Part shown: positions 8,416-15,596 of the stretch, one piece after another | Position numbering within the stretch: position 1 is the stretch's first letter | Layout of the letters: every line of letters starts with the position of its first letter | From: JAIBJN01 sp035461525 | GTDB taxonomy: Bacteria > Actinomycetota > Thermoleophilia > Gaiellales > Gaiellaceae | Assembly (NCBI GenBank): GCA_035461525.1 | Contig: DATHVD010000018.1 | Location: 1 to 22,914 of the forward strand | Length of the DNA stretch: 22,914 bases | Direction of reading: 5' to 3' | Made by a program: the position numbers and the translations under genes | Notes under the pieces: model-generated | What the model saw: the letters and a program-made list of their open reading frames with translations, nothing else | Told to the model about the DNA's origin: nothing | Database searches by the model: none

Positions 8416-8452
8416 GCCTTCGCGCGGGTCGCGGGCCGCGGGGCGGACGCCG

Positions 8453-10273
8453 TCAGGGCGCGAGCAGCTCGAGCGCTGCCTCGGGCTGCTTGAACGGGGG
8501 GATCACGTAGACGCCGGCGGCGCGGCCCCGCGCCGCCTCGACGAGCTCGCGCCCCAGCTCGAAGCCGAGGGCGCGCGCGCCCGCCCCGGCATCGGCGAGA
8601 CGCTCCTGGATCGACGCGGGGATGGTGATCCCGGGCACCTCGTTGTGGAGCCGCGCGGCGAGCTGGTAGCTCGTCAGCGGCCAGACCCCGACGAGCAGGG
8701 GCAGGGGCGACGGGCCGCCGAGCCGGTCGAGGAAGCGGTCGAGGTGCTCGAGATCGAAGAGCGCCTGGGTCATCACGAAGCGGGCGCCCGCGTCGATCTT
8801 CGCCCGGAAGCGCTCGACCTCGCGGTCGAGGTCCTCGTCGGACGGGTTGACCGCGACGCCGACGTAGAAGGCCGTCGGGGCGTCGATCGCCTTCCCTGTG
8901 AAGTCCTCGCCCCGGTTCAGATGCGAGAGGAGCGTGACGAGCCCGACGGAGTCGACGTCGTAGACGCCGCTCGCGCCGGGGTAGTCGCCGACGTGCGGCG
9001 GGTCGCCCGTGACGGCGAGGACGCTGCGAACCCCCTCCGCGTGGGCGCCCAGGAGCTGCGACTGCAGGCCCATCACCGACGAGTCGCGGGGCGTGACGTG
9101 CGGAATGGTCTCGATCCCGACCGTCCGCTCGATCGCGACCGCCGCCATGAGGGCCGAGAGGCGGGCCCTCGCCATCGGGTTGTCGTTCAGGTCGACGGCG
9201 TCCACGACGCCCGAGGCCCGCAGGCGCTCGGCCACGGCGAGCATCGCCTCCATGTTCGCGCCCTTGGGCGGGTCGAGCTCCACCGAGACGACCCACTTCC
9301 CCGCCTCGAGCCGCTCCTGGAGACGTGTATGCGCCGGCGCCGACGGGGCGGGAGCGGAGACCTCACGCTCGACTGCGACGAGCGGGAGCCGTGGCTTGCG
9401 ACCCTCTTCGACGGCGGCGCGGATGGCGGCGATCTGGGCGGGTGTCGTCCCGCAGCACCCGCCGATCAGACGCGCGCCGAGGCTCCGCGCCTGGGCCGCG
9501 AACTCTCCGAAGTAGTCGGGCGTCGCGTTCGGGAAGACGAGGCGGCCGCCCGACCGGCTGGGCAGGCCGACGTTCGGCTGGGCCGAGAGCGGGAGCCCGC
9601 CCGCCGCCGGGGCCATCTCGGAAAGCGCCGCGAGGGCGGCCTGCGGGCCGAGGCCGCAGTTGGCCCCGACCACGGCGACGTCGAGCCCCGCGAGCCGCTC
9701 GAGGGCGCTCGCGGCCGTGACGCCCGAGAGCGTCTGGGCGTCCTCGTCGAAGGTGAGCTGCGCGACGATCGGAAGAGAGGAGACGGCCCGCACCGCGCCG
9801 ATCGCCGTCGCGAGCTCTTCGAGGTCGTAGAACGTCTCCACGAGGAACAGGTCGACGCCGCGGCCTTCGAGTAGCCCGGCCTGCTCGCGAAAGACCTCGA
9901 AGGCGTCTTCGGTGCCCGTCGTTCCCTCGAGGTCGCCGAGGGGGCCGATCGAGCCGCCGACGAGGACGGGAGAGCCGGCGACGTCGCGGGCTTCGCGGGC
10001 GAGCTTGACGCCGCGCTCGACGATCTCCTCCAGACGGTCGTCGAGGAAGAGGGCCGACAGCTTGCGCCGGTTCGCTCCGAACGTGTTCGCCTCGATCACC
10101 TCGGCGCCGGCGCGGATGAAGCCCGCGTGGACGGCGACGACCGCCTCGCCCGCCGTCAGGTTCGCCTCCTCCGGGCAGCGGAGCCTCCCGACCGCCTGCG
10201 TGAGGAGCGCGCCCGTGCCCCCATCGCCGACGAGGATGCCGCGGTCGGCAAGGCGCTCGAGGAATCTGCTCAC
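8453..10273 (-). CDS. Bifunctional homocysteine S-methyltransferase / methylenetetrahydrofolate reductase
   Basis: This fusion protein of 606 residues is expected to reduce 5,10-methylene-THF and to methylate homocysteine to methionine, like the YitJ-type proteins. The N-terminal half (about 1-300) is the zinc-dependent homocysteine methyltransferase barrel, with GDGGTGALL near the start, the first Cys ligand in GANCGLGP and the paired Cys in GGCCGTTP. A linker rich in Pro and Ala (about 310-325) leads to the MetF-type reductase domain, with VSVELDPPKGAN, VLAVTGDPPHVGDYPG and FVMTQALFD. The GTG start gives MSRFLERLADRGILVGDGGT. The longer open frame upstream runs through the tRNA gene and is rejected. 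TACGCT lies 7 nt before the start. Confidence 0.93.
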   Translation of the reverse strand: MSRFLERLADRGILVGDGGTGALLTQAVGRLRCPEEANLTAGEAVVAVHAGFIRAGAEVIEANTFGANRRKLSALFLDDRLEEIVERGVKLAREARDVAGSPVLVGGSIGPLGDLEGTTGTEDAFEVFREQAGLLEGRGVDLFLVETFYDLEELATAIGAVRAVSSLPIVAQLTFDEDAQTLSGVTAASALERLAGLDVAVVGANCGLGPQAALAALSEMAPAAGGLPLSAQPNVGLPSRSGGRLVFPNATPDYFGEFAAQARSLGARLIGGCCGTTPAQIAAIRAAVEEGRKPRLPLVAVEREVSAPAPSAPAHTRLQERLEAGKWVVSVELDPPKGANMEAMLAVAERLRASGVVDAVDLNDNPMARARLSALMAAVAIERTVGIETIPHVTPRDSSVMGLQSQLLGAHAEGVRSVLAVTGDPPHVGDYPGASGVYDVDSVGLVTLLSHLNRGEDFTGKAIDAPTAFYVGVAVNPSDEDLDREVERFRAKIDAGARFVMTQALFDLEHLDRFLDRLGGPSPLPLLVGVWPLTSYQLAARLHNEVPGITIPASIQERLADAGAGARALGFELGRELVEAARGRAAGVYVIPPFKQPEAALELLAP

Positions 10274-10280
10274 GCGGTTG

Positions 10281-10286
10281 AGCGTA
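10281..10286 (-). promoter_or_regulatory. Leaderless-type -10 of the methyltransferase/reductase gene
   Basis: The minus strand reads TACGCT, then 7 nt (CAACCGC), then the GTG start. No Shine-Dalgarno fits. The rest of the gap up to the tRNA (to 10389) holds only GC-rich sequence with a small GGGCT/AGCCC hairpin at 10356-10368 that could end the tRNA transcript. Confidence 0.45.
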
Positions 10287-10389
10287 CCCGCCGGGGCGAC
10301 GCCGGCTCCTCCGGTTCGTCGAGGGGCCGGCGGTCGGTGAGGGCGTCGCGCGGGCGGGCTGCGAGCCCTGACGGGCCCGGGCCGGCGGA

Positions 10390-10462
10390 TGGGCCCGCCT
10401 GGATTCGAACCAGGGACCAACGGATTATGAGTCCGCTGCTCTGACCGCTGAGCTACGGGCCC
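10390..10462 (-). tRNA. tRNA with CAT anticodon, probably tRNA-Ile2
   Basis: The 73-nt cloverleaf is complete: acceptor GGGCCCG/CGGGCCC, D arm GCTC..GAGC, anticodon stem GCGGA/TCCGT around loop CTCATAA (anticodon CAT, complement of 10427-10429), and T arm CCTGG/CCAGG with TTCGAAT. The discriminator is A and CCA is not encoded. A CAT anticodon can be elongator Met or Ile2, whose C34 is changed to lysidine by TilS. Base pairs C4-G69 and C5-G68 are the known TilS determinants of E. coli Ile2 and are present, so Ile2 is favoured. A TAAGCT -10 lies at 10475-10480. Confidence 0.93.
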
Positions 10463-10474
10463 GCGGGCGAACCG

Positions 10475-10480
10475 AGCTTA
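10475..10480 (-). promoter_or_regulatory. Candidate -10 of the CAT tRNA
   Basis: The minus strand reads TAAGCT, 12 nt before the mature 5' end, leaving a leader of about 5 nt for RNase P to remove. No clear -35 is seen. Confidence 0.35.
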
Positions 10481-10547
10481 GCGCGTGACCCCGGGAACGC
10501 GGCTTGAACGTCACGAACGTCGCGCCGGTTGGTAAGAATAAGCGGGC

Positions 10548-10610
10548 ATGTCCCGGAGCAGGTCGACGGAGCCGTCCACAGATCCGACGAGGAGGTCGGG
10601 CACCGAGTGA
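10548..10610 (+). CDS. Candidate 20-residue upstream ORF coupled to yjbQ
   Basis: A short ATG frame encodes a 20-residue peptide rich in Ser, Arg and Thr (MSRSRSTEPSTDPTRRSG, then TE). Its TGA stop overlaps the GTG start of the YjbQ gene as GTGA, the coupling geometry also used in ruvCAB. An A/T-rich stretch that could serve as -10 (AAGAAT, 10534-10539) ends 8 nt before the ATG, so the mini-ORF could be the leaderless 5' cistron. It could equally be chance; no homologue is known to me. Confidence 0.3.
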   Translation: MSRSRSTEPSTDPTRRSGTE

Positions 10611-11059
10611 AGGTCTTCCAAGCCGAGCGCAGCTTGCGCACGAAGGGGGGCCTCGAGATCCGCGACATCACCGAGGAGGTGCGCGACGCCGTGCTCGAGA
10701 GCGACGTCACCGACGGCATCGCGTGCGTCTACTCGCCACACACGACCTGCATGGTGCGCGTGAACGAGTTCGAGACCGGGTTCCTGGAGGACTTCATCCG
10801 CATGCTCCGGCGCCTCGTACCGAGCGAGAAGTACTACGCCCACGACGACTGGGACCGCCGCACCGAGAACCTCTGCCCCGAGGACATGGAGTTCGGCAAC
10901 GGCCACTCGCACTGCATGGCGATGCTGCTCGGCCCGGCCGGCGAGTCGATCCCCGTCCGGGACGGCGAGCTCTGCCTTGGAACGTGGCAGCGCGTCCTCT
11001 TCATCGAGCTCGACCGCTCCCGCGACCGCCGCTGGATCGTCCAGGTCGTAGGGGAGTAG
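10607..11059 (+). CDS. YjbQ/UPF0047 family protein (thiamin phosphate synthase-like)
   Basis: This is a small cytoplasmic enzyme of the YjbQ/UPF0047 family, 150 residues. Some members show a weak secondary thiamin phosphate synthase activity; the physiological role is unsettled. The conserved core is present: VYSPHTTCMVRVNE (42-54), then NGHSHCMAMLLGPAGESIPV (98-117), and the C-terminal LGTWQRVLFIELD. The GTG start gives VKVFQAERSLRTKG, matching the family N-terminus, and has GAGGAGG about 11 nt upstream. A TTG in the same frame at 10529 would add unrelated residues. It ends shortly before a strong hairpin terminator. Confidence 0.92.
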   Translation: MKVFQAERSLRTKGGLEIRDITEEVRDAVLESDVTDGIACVYSPHTTCMVRVNEFETGFLEDFIRMLRRLVPSEKYYAHDDWDRRTENLCPEDMEFGNGHSHCMAMLLGPAGESIPVRDGELCLGTWQRVLFIELDRSRDRRWIVQVVGE

Positions 11060-11082
11060 CCCCCGCCCGTCCGCTTAAAGCA

Positions 11083-11110
11083 GAAACGGGGCCGCCGCAA
11101 GCCCCGTTTC
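11083..11110 (+). terminator. Intrinsic-type terminator after yjbQ
   Basis: GAAACGGGGC and GCCCCGTTTC form a perfect 10-bp stem around an 8-nt loop, 23 nt after the YjbQ stop. The A-run on the left and T-run on the right arm make it the more usual terminator shape. Confidence 0.75.
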
Positions 11111-11116
11111 CTGGGT

Positions 11117-11233
11117 GGAAATCCGTTGTCCCGGAGTGCCCCCGCCGCATCGAGGCCCCGGTGGATTTCCGTCTACGTGCAGTCTGCCTCGCGGACGGCG
11201 CCCCGTCCCCCCTCCGAGGGAGTTGACTCCCTC
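11117..11233. other. Inverted repeats in the yjbQ-eamA gap
   Basis: Two symmetric elements lie in the 274-bp gap. GGAAATCC (11117-11124) is matched by GGATTTCC (11163-11170), enclosing 38 bp. A perfect 8-bp palindromic pair, GAGGGAGT/ACTCCCTC around TG, is at 11216-11233 and contains a TTGACT hexamer. They could be an operator or RNA hairpins in an eamA leader. No known riboswitch pattern was recognised, and the short open frame crossing here is not convincing. Confidence 0.3.
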
Positions 11234-11317
11234 ACCCTTCCGGGGTTGACCGCCCGGGTTCACTGCTTCACGGACGCAAACCGTTTGTTCAAGCCCCTTT
11301 CGGGCCAGTCGACCCTG

Positions 11318-11323
11318 TAGCCT
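11318..11323 (+). promoter_or_regulatory. Candidate -10 of the EamA gene
   Basis: TAGCCT ends 10 nt before the GTG start, leaving at most a 2-4 nt leader. No Shine-Dalgarno is visible in that space. Confidence 0.35.
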
Positions 11324-11333
11324 GCAGGCGGCC

Positions 11334-12209
11334 GTGACGGCCATTCTCCTCGCTCTCGGCTCCGCCGTCCTCTTCGGAGCGATGACGGTCGCCCTGCGCA
11401 TCGCGCTGCGGGCCGTCCCCGAGCCGGACCTGGGGGCCGTCGTCAGCACGCTCGCCGCGGTGGTGGTGGCCGGGGCCGCCACCGTGCTCGAGCCCGGGAC
11501 GGGCGAGCTCGCCCGCCCGCGCGAGCTCGCGGTGTTCGCGCTCGCCGGTCTCCTCGCTCCGGGCATCTCGCAGATCCTCTTCCTCCTCGGCGTCCGCGAC
11601 GCGGGCGCCGCCCGGACGGCCGTCGTCGTCGGCTCCGCCCCCGTGTTCGCCGCGACGCTCGCCATCCTCCTCCTCGACGAGCCGTTCGTCTGGGCGCTTG
11701 CGCTCGGAGCCGGGATGATCGTAGGCGCCGGCGCGCTCCTCGCCGGGGAGGCCACCCGCCCGGCCGGCTTTCGGATCGTGGGCGTGCTCTTCGCGCTCGG
11801 CGCGACCGTCGCCTTCTCGACGCGCGACACGCTCGTGCGCTGGTACTCGTCGGAGTCGGCGCTGGGCTCGGTCGAGGCGGCCACTGCGGCCGTGACCGCC
11901 GGCACCCTCGTGATGGTCGCCTACTCGGTCGCCCTGCGGCGCGGCGCGTTCCTGCGCGACCTCGGGCGCCCGGCGCTGCTCCGCTTCGTCCCCGCCGGCG
12001 TCCTCTTCGGGATGTCGTACGTGCTCCTCTTCGAGGCGTACTACCGCGGCAAGGTCACCGTCGTCTCGCCGATCGTGGCGACCGAATCCCTCTGGGCGGT
12101 CCTCCTCGCGGCGCTCTTCCTGCGCCGGAGCGAGCTCGTCGGCCCCCGCCTCCTCCTCGGCGCCGCGCTCGTGGTCGCCGGCGGCGCGCTGATCGGGGCC
12201 TACCGTTAG
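11334..12209 (+). CDS. EamA/DMT-superfamily transporter
   Basis: This is an integral membrane protein of 291 residues with about ten hydrophobic segments arranged as two similar five-helix halves. That is the drug/metabolite transporter fold of the EamA family (RhaT/YdcZ-like exporters of metabolites). Halves are visible as AILLALGSAVLFGAMTVALR at the N-terminus and VGVLFALGATVAFSTRDTLV after residue 140. The characteristic end-of-half phrase ATLAILLLDEPFVWALALGA is matched by SLWAVLLAALFLRRSELVGP near the C-terminus. The substrate cannot be told. GTG 11334 gives a short N-terminus that enters the first helix directly. It stands alone, with no obvious operon partner. Confidence 0.92.
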   Translation: MTAILLALGSAVLFGAMTVALRIALRAVPEPDLGAVVSTLAAVVVAGAATVLEPGTGELARPRELAVFALAGLLAPGISQILFLLGVRDAGAARTAVVVGSAPVFAATLAILLLDEPFVWALALGAGMIVGAGALLAGEATRPAGFRIVGVLFALGATVAFSTRDTLVRWYSSESALGSVEAATAAVTAGTLVMVAYSVALRRGAFLRDLGRPALLRFVPAGVLFGMSYVLLFEAYYRGKVTVVSPIVATESLWAVLLAALFLRRSELVGPRLLLGAALVVAGGALIGAYR

Positions 12210-12256
12210 CGCAGCGGCGGGTCGACCGGTTTGACGAGCGGCCGGAGTCCGCTGAC

Positions 12257-12356
12257 ACTGGCGGCGAGGAAAGTGGGGACGGGGTTCCGGTGCAGGGACG
12301 TCACGCCCGTATGGCCGCCGCCGTTCGGCTGCCCCGATCCTCGGCAAGCCGCCAGT
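12257..12356 (+). promoter_or_regulatory. Possible structured 5' leader element of the second LVIVD gene
   Basis: ACTGGCGGC (12257-12265) is perfectly complementary to GCCGCCAGT (12348-12356). The adjoining GAGGA (12266-12270) pairs with TCCTC (12338-12342), leaving a GGCAA bulge. The resulting 14-bp closing stem would enclose about 67 nt and end two bases before the AGGGAGG ribosome site, a riboswitch-like layout. It matches no class I can recall. A competing reading is a promoter TTGACG (12231) with GACACT (12254-12259), which would start transcription inside the stem. Confidence 0.35.
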
Positions 12357-12369
12357 CAGGGAGGTTCCC

Positions 12370-13744
12370 ATGAGATCGTTCCGTCTGCTCGTGCTCGCCG
12401 CGGGCGCGGATCACGCGAAGAATCCGAGCACCAAGAACATCCACGCCCTCGGCGAGTCGTTCCGGGCAGCGTCGTTCCTCGACCCGCCGCCGCTCAAGAT
12501 CAACAGCGACCTCGCATTCCAGGGTCGCTACGCCTACCAGGGGAGCTACGACGGCTTCCGTATCGTCGACATCTCGGCGCCCGGAAAGCCGAAGCACGTG
12601 GCTCAGGTCGAGTGCAACGGCAGCCAGGGGGACGTCATCGTGTGGGGCAAGATCGTCGTGCGCACGGTCGACAGGCCCCAGGATCTGCCCAACAACGACC
12701 TCGACCGTGCCTGCGAGGGCGTCGACACGGCAACCGGGAACACACCCGGCTTCGAAGGTCTCCAGATCTTCGTCGTCGACGACGTGAAGAAGGCGAGCGC
12801 CGACGACCTCGTCGCCGCGGTGCCGACCGATTGCGGCGCGCATACCGCGACGCTCGCTCCCGACCTCGACAACGACCGCCTCGTCGTCTACATCTCGGTG
12901 GCGGGGAACAGCTCCGGCCCGACGCCTTACGGGACGAACCTGCTTCGATCCGCGCGGCGTCATCACTGCCGTCGGCATCCCGCTCGACGACCCGGCGGCC
13001 GCCGCCGTCATCAACAACAACATCGGAGCCTCGGAGCGGGGCTGCCACGACGTCGCCGCGCACGTCGGCGAGGGCGTCGAGCTGCTCGCCGGCGCGTGCC
13101 GTCCGGAGGCCATGATCTGGGACATCTCCGACCGCGCCAACCCCGTCAAGGTCCGCGGCATCGTCGAGCCGTTCACGGCCGGCTGGCACTCGGCCACGCT
13201 CACCTGGGACGGCAAGTACATCGCCATGGGCTGGGAGCCCGGCGGCGGTAGCCAGCCGGCGTGCCAGGCGACCGGGACGCCGCTCAGCCCGCCCATCGCC
13301 GGCAACGCCTTCCAGACGGACGAGATGAAGAGCATCTTCTTCTACGAGGTCGCGACGGGCGACCGGGTCGGGACGTGGACGCTGCCGCGGCCGCAGTCCG
13401 CGGCGGAGAACTGCACGATCCACAACTACAACATCGTCCCGACCGACAAGCGCTACGTGCTCGTGCACGGGAGCTACCAGTCGGGGACGAGCGTAGTGGA
13501 CTTCACCGACCCGTCCAGCCCGTACGAGGTCGCGTACACCGACCCGCCGCCGCTCGTTCCGACGCAGCTCGGCGGAGCGTGGTCGAGCTACTGGTACAAC
13601 GGCTTCATCTACGAGTCGGACATCACCACCGGCCTCCGCGTCTACAAGCTCAGCGACCGCGTCGCTGCCGGGGCGCAGAAGCTGGGCCTGCTGAACCCGC
13701 AGACGCAGGAGAGGACGATCGAGCGCAAGACGAGGGGCAGGTAG
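12370..13744 (+). CDS. Second LVIVD-repeat exported protein, one frame break
   Basis: This is a secreted beta-propeller-like protein of the LVIVD family, about 457 residues after correcting one frame break. Repeat phrases include GFRIVDISAPGKPKHVAQV, MIWDISDRANPVKVRGI and SVVDFTDPSSPYEVAY. Many Cys residues (for example CNGSQG, RGCHD, GACRPE and ENCTIHN) suggest disulfides. The frame changes at 12939-12940: dropping one C turns the end of the first part, PYGTN, into a smooth join with CFDPRGVITAVGIP. The N-terminus (MRSFRLLVLAAGADHAKN) looks like a signal peptide that has lost part of its hydrophobic core. ATG 12370 has AGGGAGG 5 nt upstream. It lacks the RTX and PA modules of the paralogue at 1297-3541. 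Confidence 0.82.
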
Positions 13745-13803
13745 CCCCGCGGGAGCCCGGTCCGTGACGGCGGGCGCGCCCCGCTCCGGGTTCTCAGAAG
13801 GAC

Positions 13804-13833
13804 GCGAAACCCCCGCTCAGGCGGGGGTTTCGC
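13804..13833. terminator. Strong bidirectional terminator
   Basis: GCGAAACCCCCGC and GCGGGGGTTTCGC form a perfect 13-bp stem with a TCAG loop. It lies between the LVIVD gene on the plus strand and tRNA-Asn on the minus strand, and its AAA/TTT arms suit termination from both sides. Confidence 0.8.
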
Positions 13834-13837
13834 TGTG

Positions 13838-13910
13838 CTCCCCGGGTTGGACTCGAACCAACAACCCTCCGGTTAACAGCCGGATGCTCTGCCAATTGAG
13901 CTACCGGGGA
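13838..13910 (-). tRNA. tRNA-Asn (GTT)
   Basis: The 73-nt cloverleaf has acceptor TCCCCGG/CCGGGGA, D arm GCTC..GAGC, anticodon arm TCCGG/CCGGA around CTGTTAA (anticodon GTT, complement of 13875-13877), and a T arm with GTTCGAGTC. The discriminator is G and no CCA is encoded. It lies 18 bp after dnaG on the same strand. Confidence 0.97.
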
Positions 13911-13925
13911 TCGCTCGGCCGGAGA

Positions 13926-13931
13926 AGTCTA
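13926..13931 (-). promoter_or_regulatory. Candidate -10 of tRNA-Asn overlapping the dnaG stop
   Basis: The minus strand reads TAGACT, whose first three bases are the dnaG TAG stop codon. The mature tRNA begins 15 nt downstream. The tRNA may therefore have its own promoter or be cut from a dnaG transcript. Confidence 0.3.
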
Positions 13932-15596
13932 GCGAAGCTCCGATTCGACCTTCTCGAGAGCATCCCGGATCTTGGCGAGCACGCCTTGAAGCTCGACCGT
14001 CCGGGCAAGGTCGTCCGCCGAGAGCCCGGCGAGCTCGCGGCGGACGAGGCGCTCCTCGAGGCGCAGGAAGAGCTCGCGGGCCGTCTCCTCGCCCAGGTGC
14101 TCGACCTCGGCGGTGGCCCCCAGCTCGGCCAGCGCGGCGACGAGGTCCGGCGCGGTCTCCTCTTCTCCGACGAGATGGCGGCGGAGACGCCGGTGGAGTG
14201 GATCGTCGAAGTGGCGGTCGTCGAGCGGACGGAGGTAGCGCTCCGCGAGCTGGGGATCGGTCGAGCACGCGGCGAGGAGGCGCCGCTCGAGACGCTCCCC
14301 GGCGCCGAGGAGCTTGGGCGACACGGCGCCCGTGCGGGCACGGCCGCGCGGCGCGAGGCCGGCGGCGGTATCGGCCGGGAGGTCGAGGCGGTCTGCGGCA
14401 TAGCGAACCGCGTCCGCCCGCTCCGGCGACTCCTCCACCGCGCCGAGGATCTCGCGCACGCGCGCGAACGCCTCTTGGCGCGACGGGGCGCGGTCGATCT
14501 CGAGCCGCAACCGGTGGTGCAGGTAGCCGACCGACTCCCCTATGCGCCCCTCGAACCCGTCCGCCGCCTCCGCCGGGTCGAGGCCGGGCGGCAGCGGCAC
14601 CACGCGGACGTCGAAGCCGGCGCGCACGGCCAGCTCCATTCCCCGCAGCGTCGCCGCCTCGCCCGCGGCGTCGGCGTCGAAGCAGAGGAAGAGATGGCTG
14701 GTCAGCCGGCGCAGCTCCTTGAGCTGCGGCTCGGTGAGGGCGGTCCCCATCGACGCGACCACCGCCGTGAGCCCTGCCTGGTGGAGCGCCAGAACGTCCG
14801 TGTAGCCCTCGACGACGACGGCGCGGTCCTCCCTGGCGATCGTCGCCCGCGCCCGGTCGAGGCCGTAGACGATCGCACCCTTGCGGAAGAGCTCGCCCTC
14901 GGGCGAGTTGACGTACTTGGCCGGAATCGGGTCGTCGTCGCGCAGCCGACGCGCGCCGAAGCCGAGCACGCGGCCGCGCGCGTCGGCGAGCGGGAAGACG
15001 AGCCGCCCGGCGAAGTAGTCGTTCCCGCGGCGGTTGACGAGCCCGGCGGCCGCCAGCTCGGCCGGGGGGTACCCCTTCTCGCGCGCCTTCCCCGCGAGGA
15101 TCGTCCCGCCCGGCGAGAGACCCAGCCGGAAGGCGCGGCAGGTCTCCTCCGCGAGGCCGCGCTCGGCGAGGTACCGCCGCACCGGCTCGCCGGCGGCCGT
15201 GTCCCAGAGGTTCCGCTCGTAGAAGGAGGCGGCCTGCTCCAGGAGCGCGAGGAGCCGCTCCCGCCGCCGGCGTCCCTCCTCGACCTGCGGGGAGCTCTCT
15301 TCGTACTCGAGCGGGATCCGGTAGCGGTCGGCGAGCCACTCGATCGCGCCGACGAAGTCGAGTCCCTCGGTCTCGCGCACGAATGTGATCAGGTCGCCGC
15401 CCTGCCCGCAGCCGAAGCAGTGGTAGAGCTTGTTGGTCGCGTCCACGGAGAAGCTGGGCGTGCGCTCCTCGTGGAACGGACAGCGGCCCGTCCAGCGGGA
15501 GCCGACGCGGCGGAGCTGCGTGCGGGCGCCGACGATCTCGACCATGTCTGCGACGGCCTTGACCTGCTCGACCGACGCCTGGGCGATCACCGCCAT
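13929..15596 (-). CDS. dnaG: DNA primase DnaG
   Basis: DnaG makes the RNA primers for chromosomal replication and works with the DnaB helicase. The product has 555 residues. The N-terminal CHC2 zinc ribbon shows C39, H42, C60 and C63 (CPFHEERTPSFS and YHCFGCGQGG). The RNA polymerase domain includes YFAGRLVFPLADARGRVLGF. The TOPRIM catalytic residues are E263 in VVEGYTDV and D307/D309 in CFDADAAGE. A C-terminal helicase-binding region follows a basic, less conserved linker. ATG 15596 overlaps dgt by 10 bp. A GTG two codons downstream (15590) overlaps the dgt stop as GTGA, like the ruv genes, and is an equally possible start. Confidence 0.96.
   Translation of the reverse strand: MAVIAQASVEQVKAVADMVEIVGARTQLRRVGSRWTGRCPFHEERTPSFSVDATNKLYHCFGCGQGGDLITFVRETEGLDFVGAIEWLADRYRIPLEYEESSPQVEEGRRRRERLLALLEQAASFYERNLWDTAAGEPVRRYLAERGLAEETCRAFRLGLSPGGTILAGKAREKGYPPAELAAAGLVNRRGNDYFAGRLVFPLADARGRVLGFGARRLRDDDPIPAKYVNSPEGELFRKGAIVYGLDRARATIAREDRAVVVEGYTDVLALHQAGLTAVVASMGTALTEPQLKELRRLTSHLFLCFDADAAGEAATLRGMELAVRAGFDVRVVPLPPGLDPAEAADGFEGRIGESVGYLHHRLRLEIDRAPSRQEAFARVREILGAVEESPERADAVRYAADRLDLPADTAAGLAPRGRARTGAVSPKLLGAGERLERRLLAACSTDPQLAERYLRPLDDRHFDDPLHRRLRRHLVGEEETAPDLVAALAELGATAEVEHLGEETARELFLRLEERLVRRELAGLSADDLARTVELQGVLAKIRDALEKVESELR

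Noticed and set aside
8453..10420. A longer methyltransferase/reductase starting beyond 10273
   Set aside because: The extension would be read through the tRNA gene and is not family-like. GTG 10273 has the leaderless box and the correct N-terminus.
11126..11320. 64-codon plus-strand frame before the EamA gene
   Set aside because: It has no recognisable protein features, no start signal, and it runs through inverted repeats and the candidate -10. Most likely non-coding.
12210..12369. A known riboswitch (c-di-AMP, cobalamin or SAM type) before the second LVIVD gene
   Set aside because: Some phrases look familiar, but the conserved cores of those classes are missing, so only an unassigned structured element is claimed.
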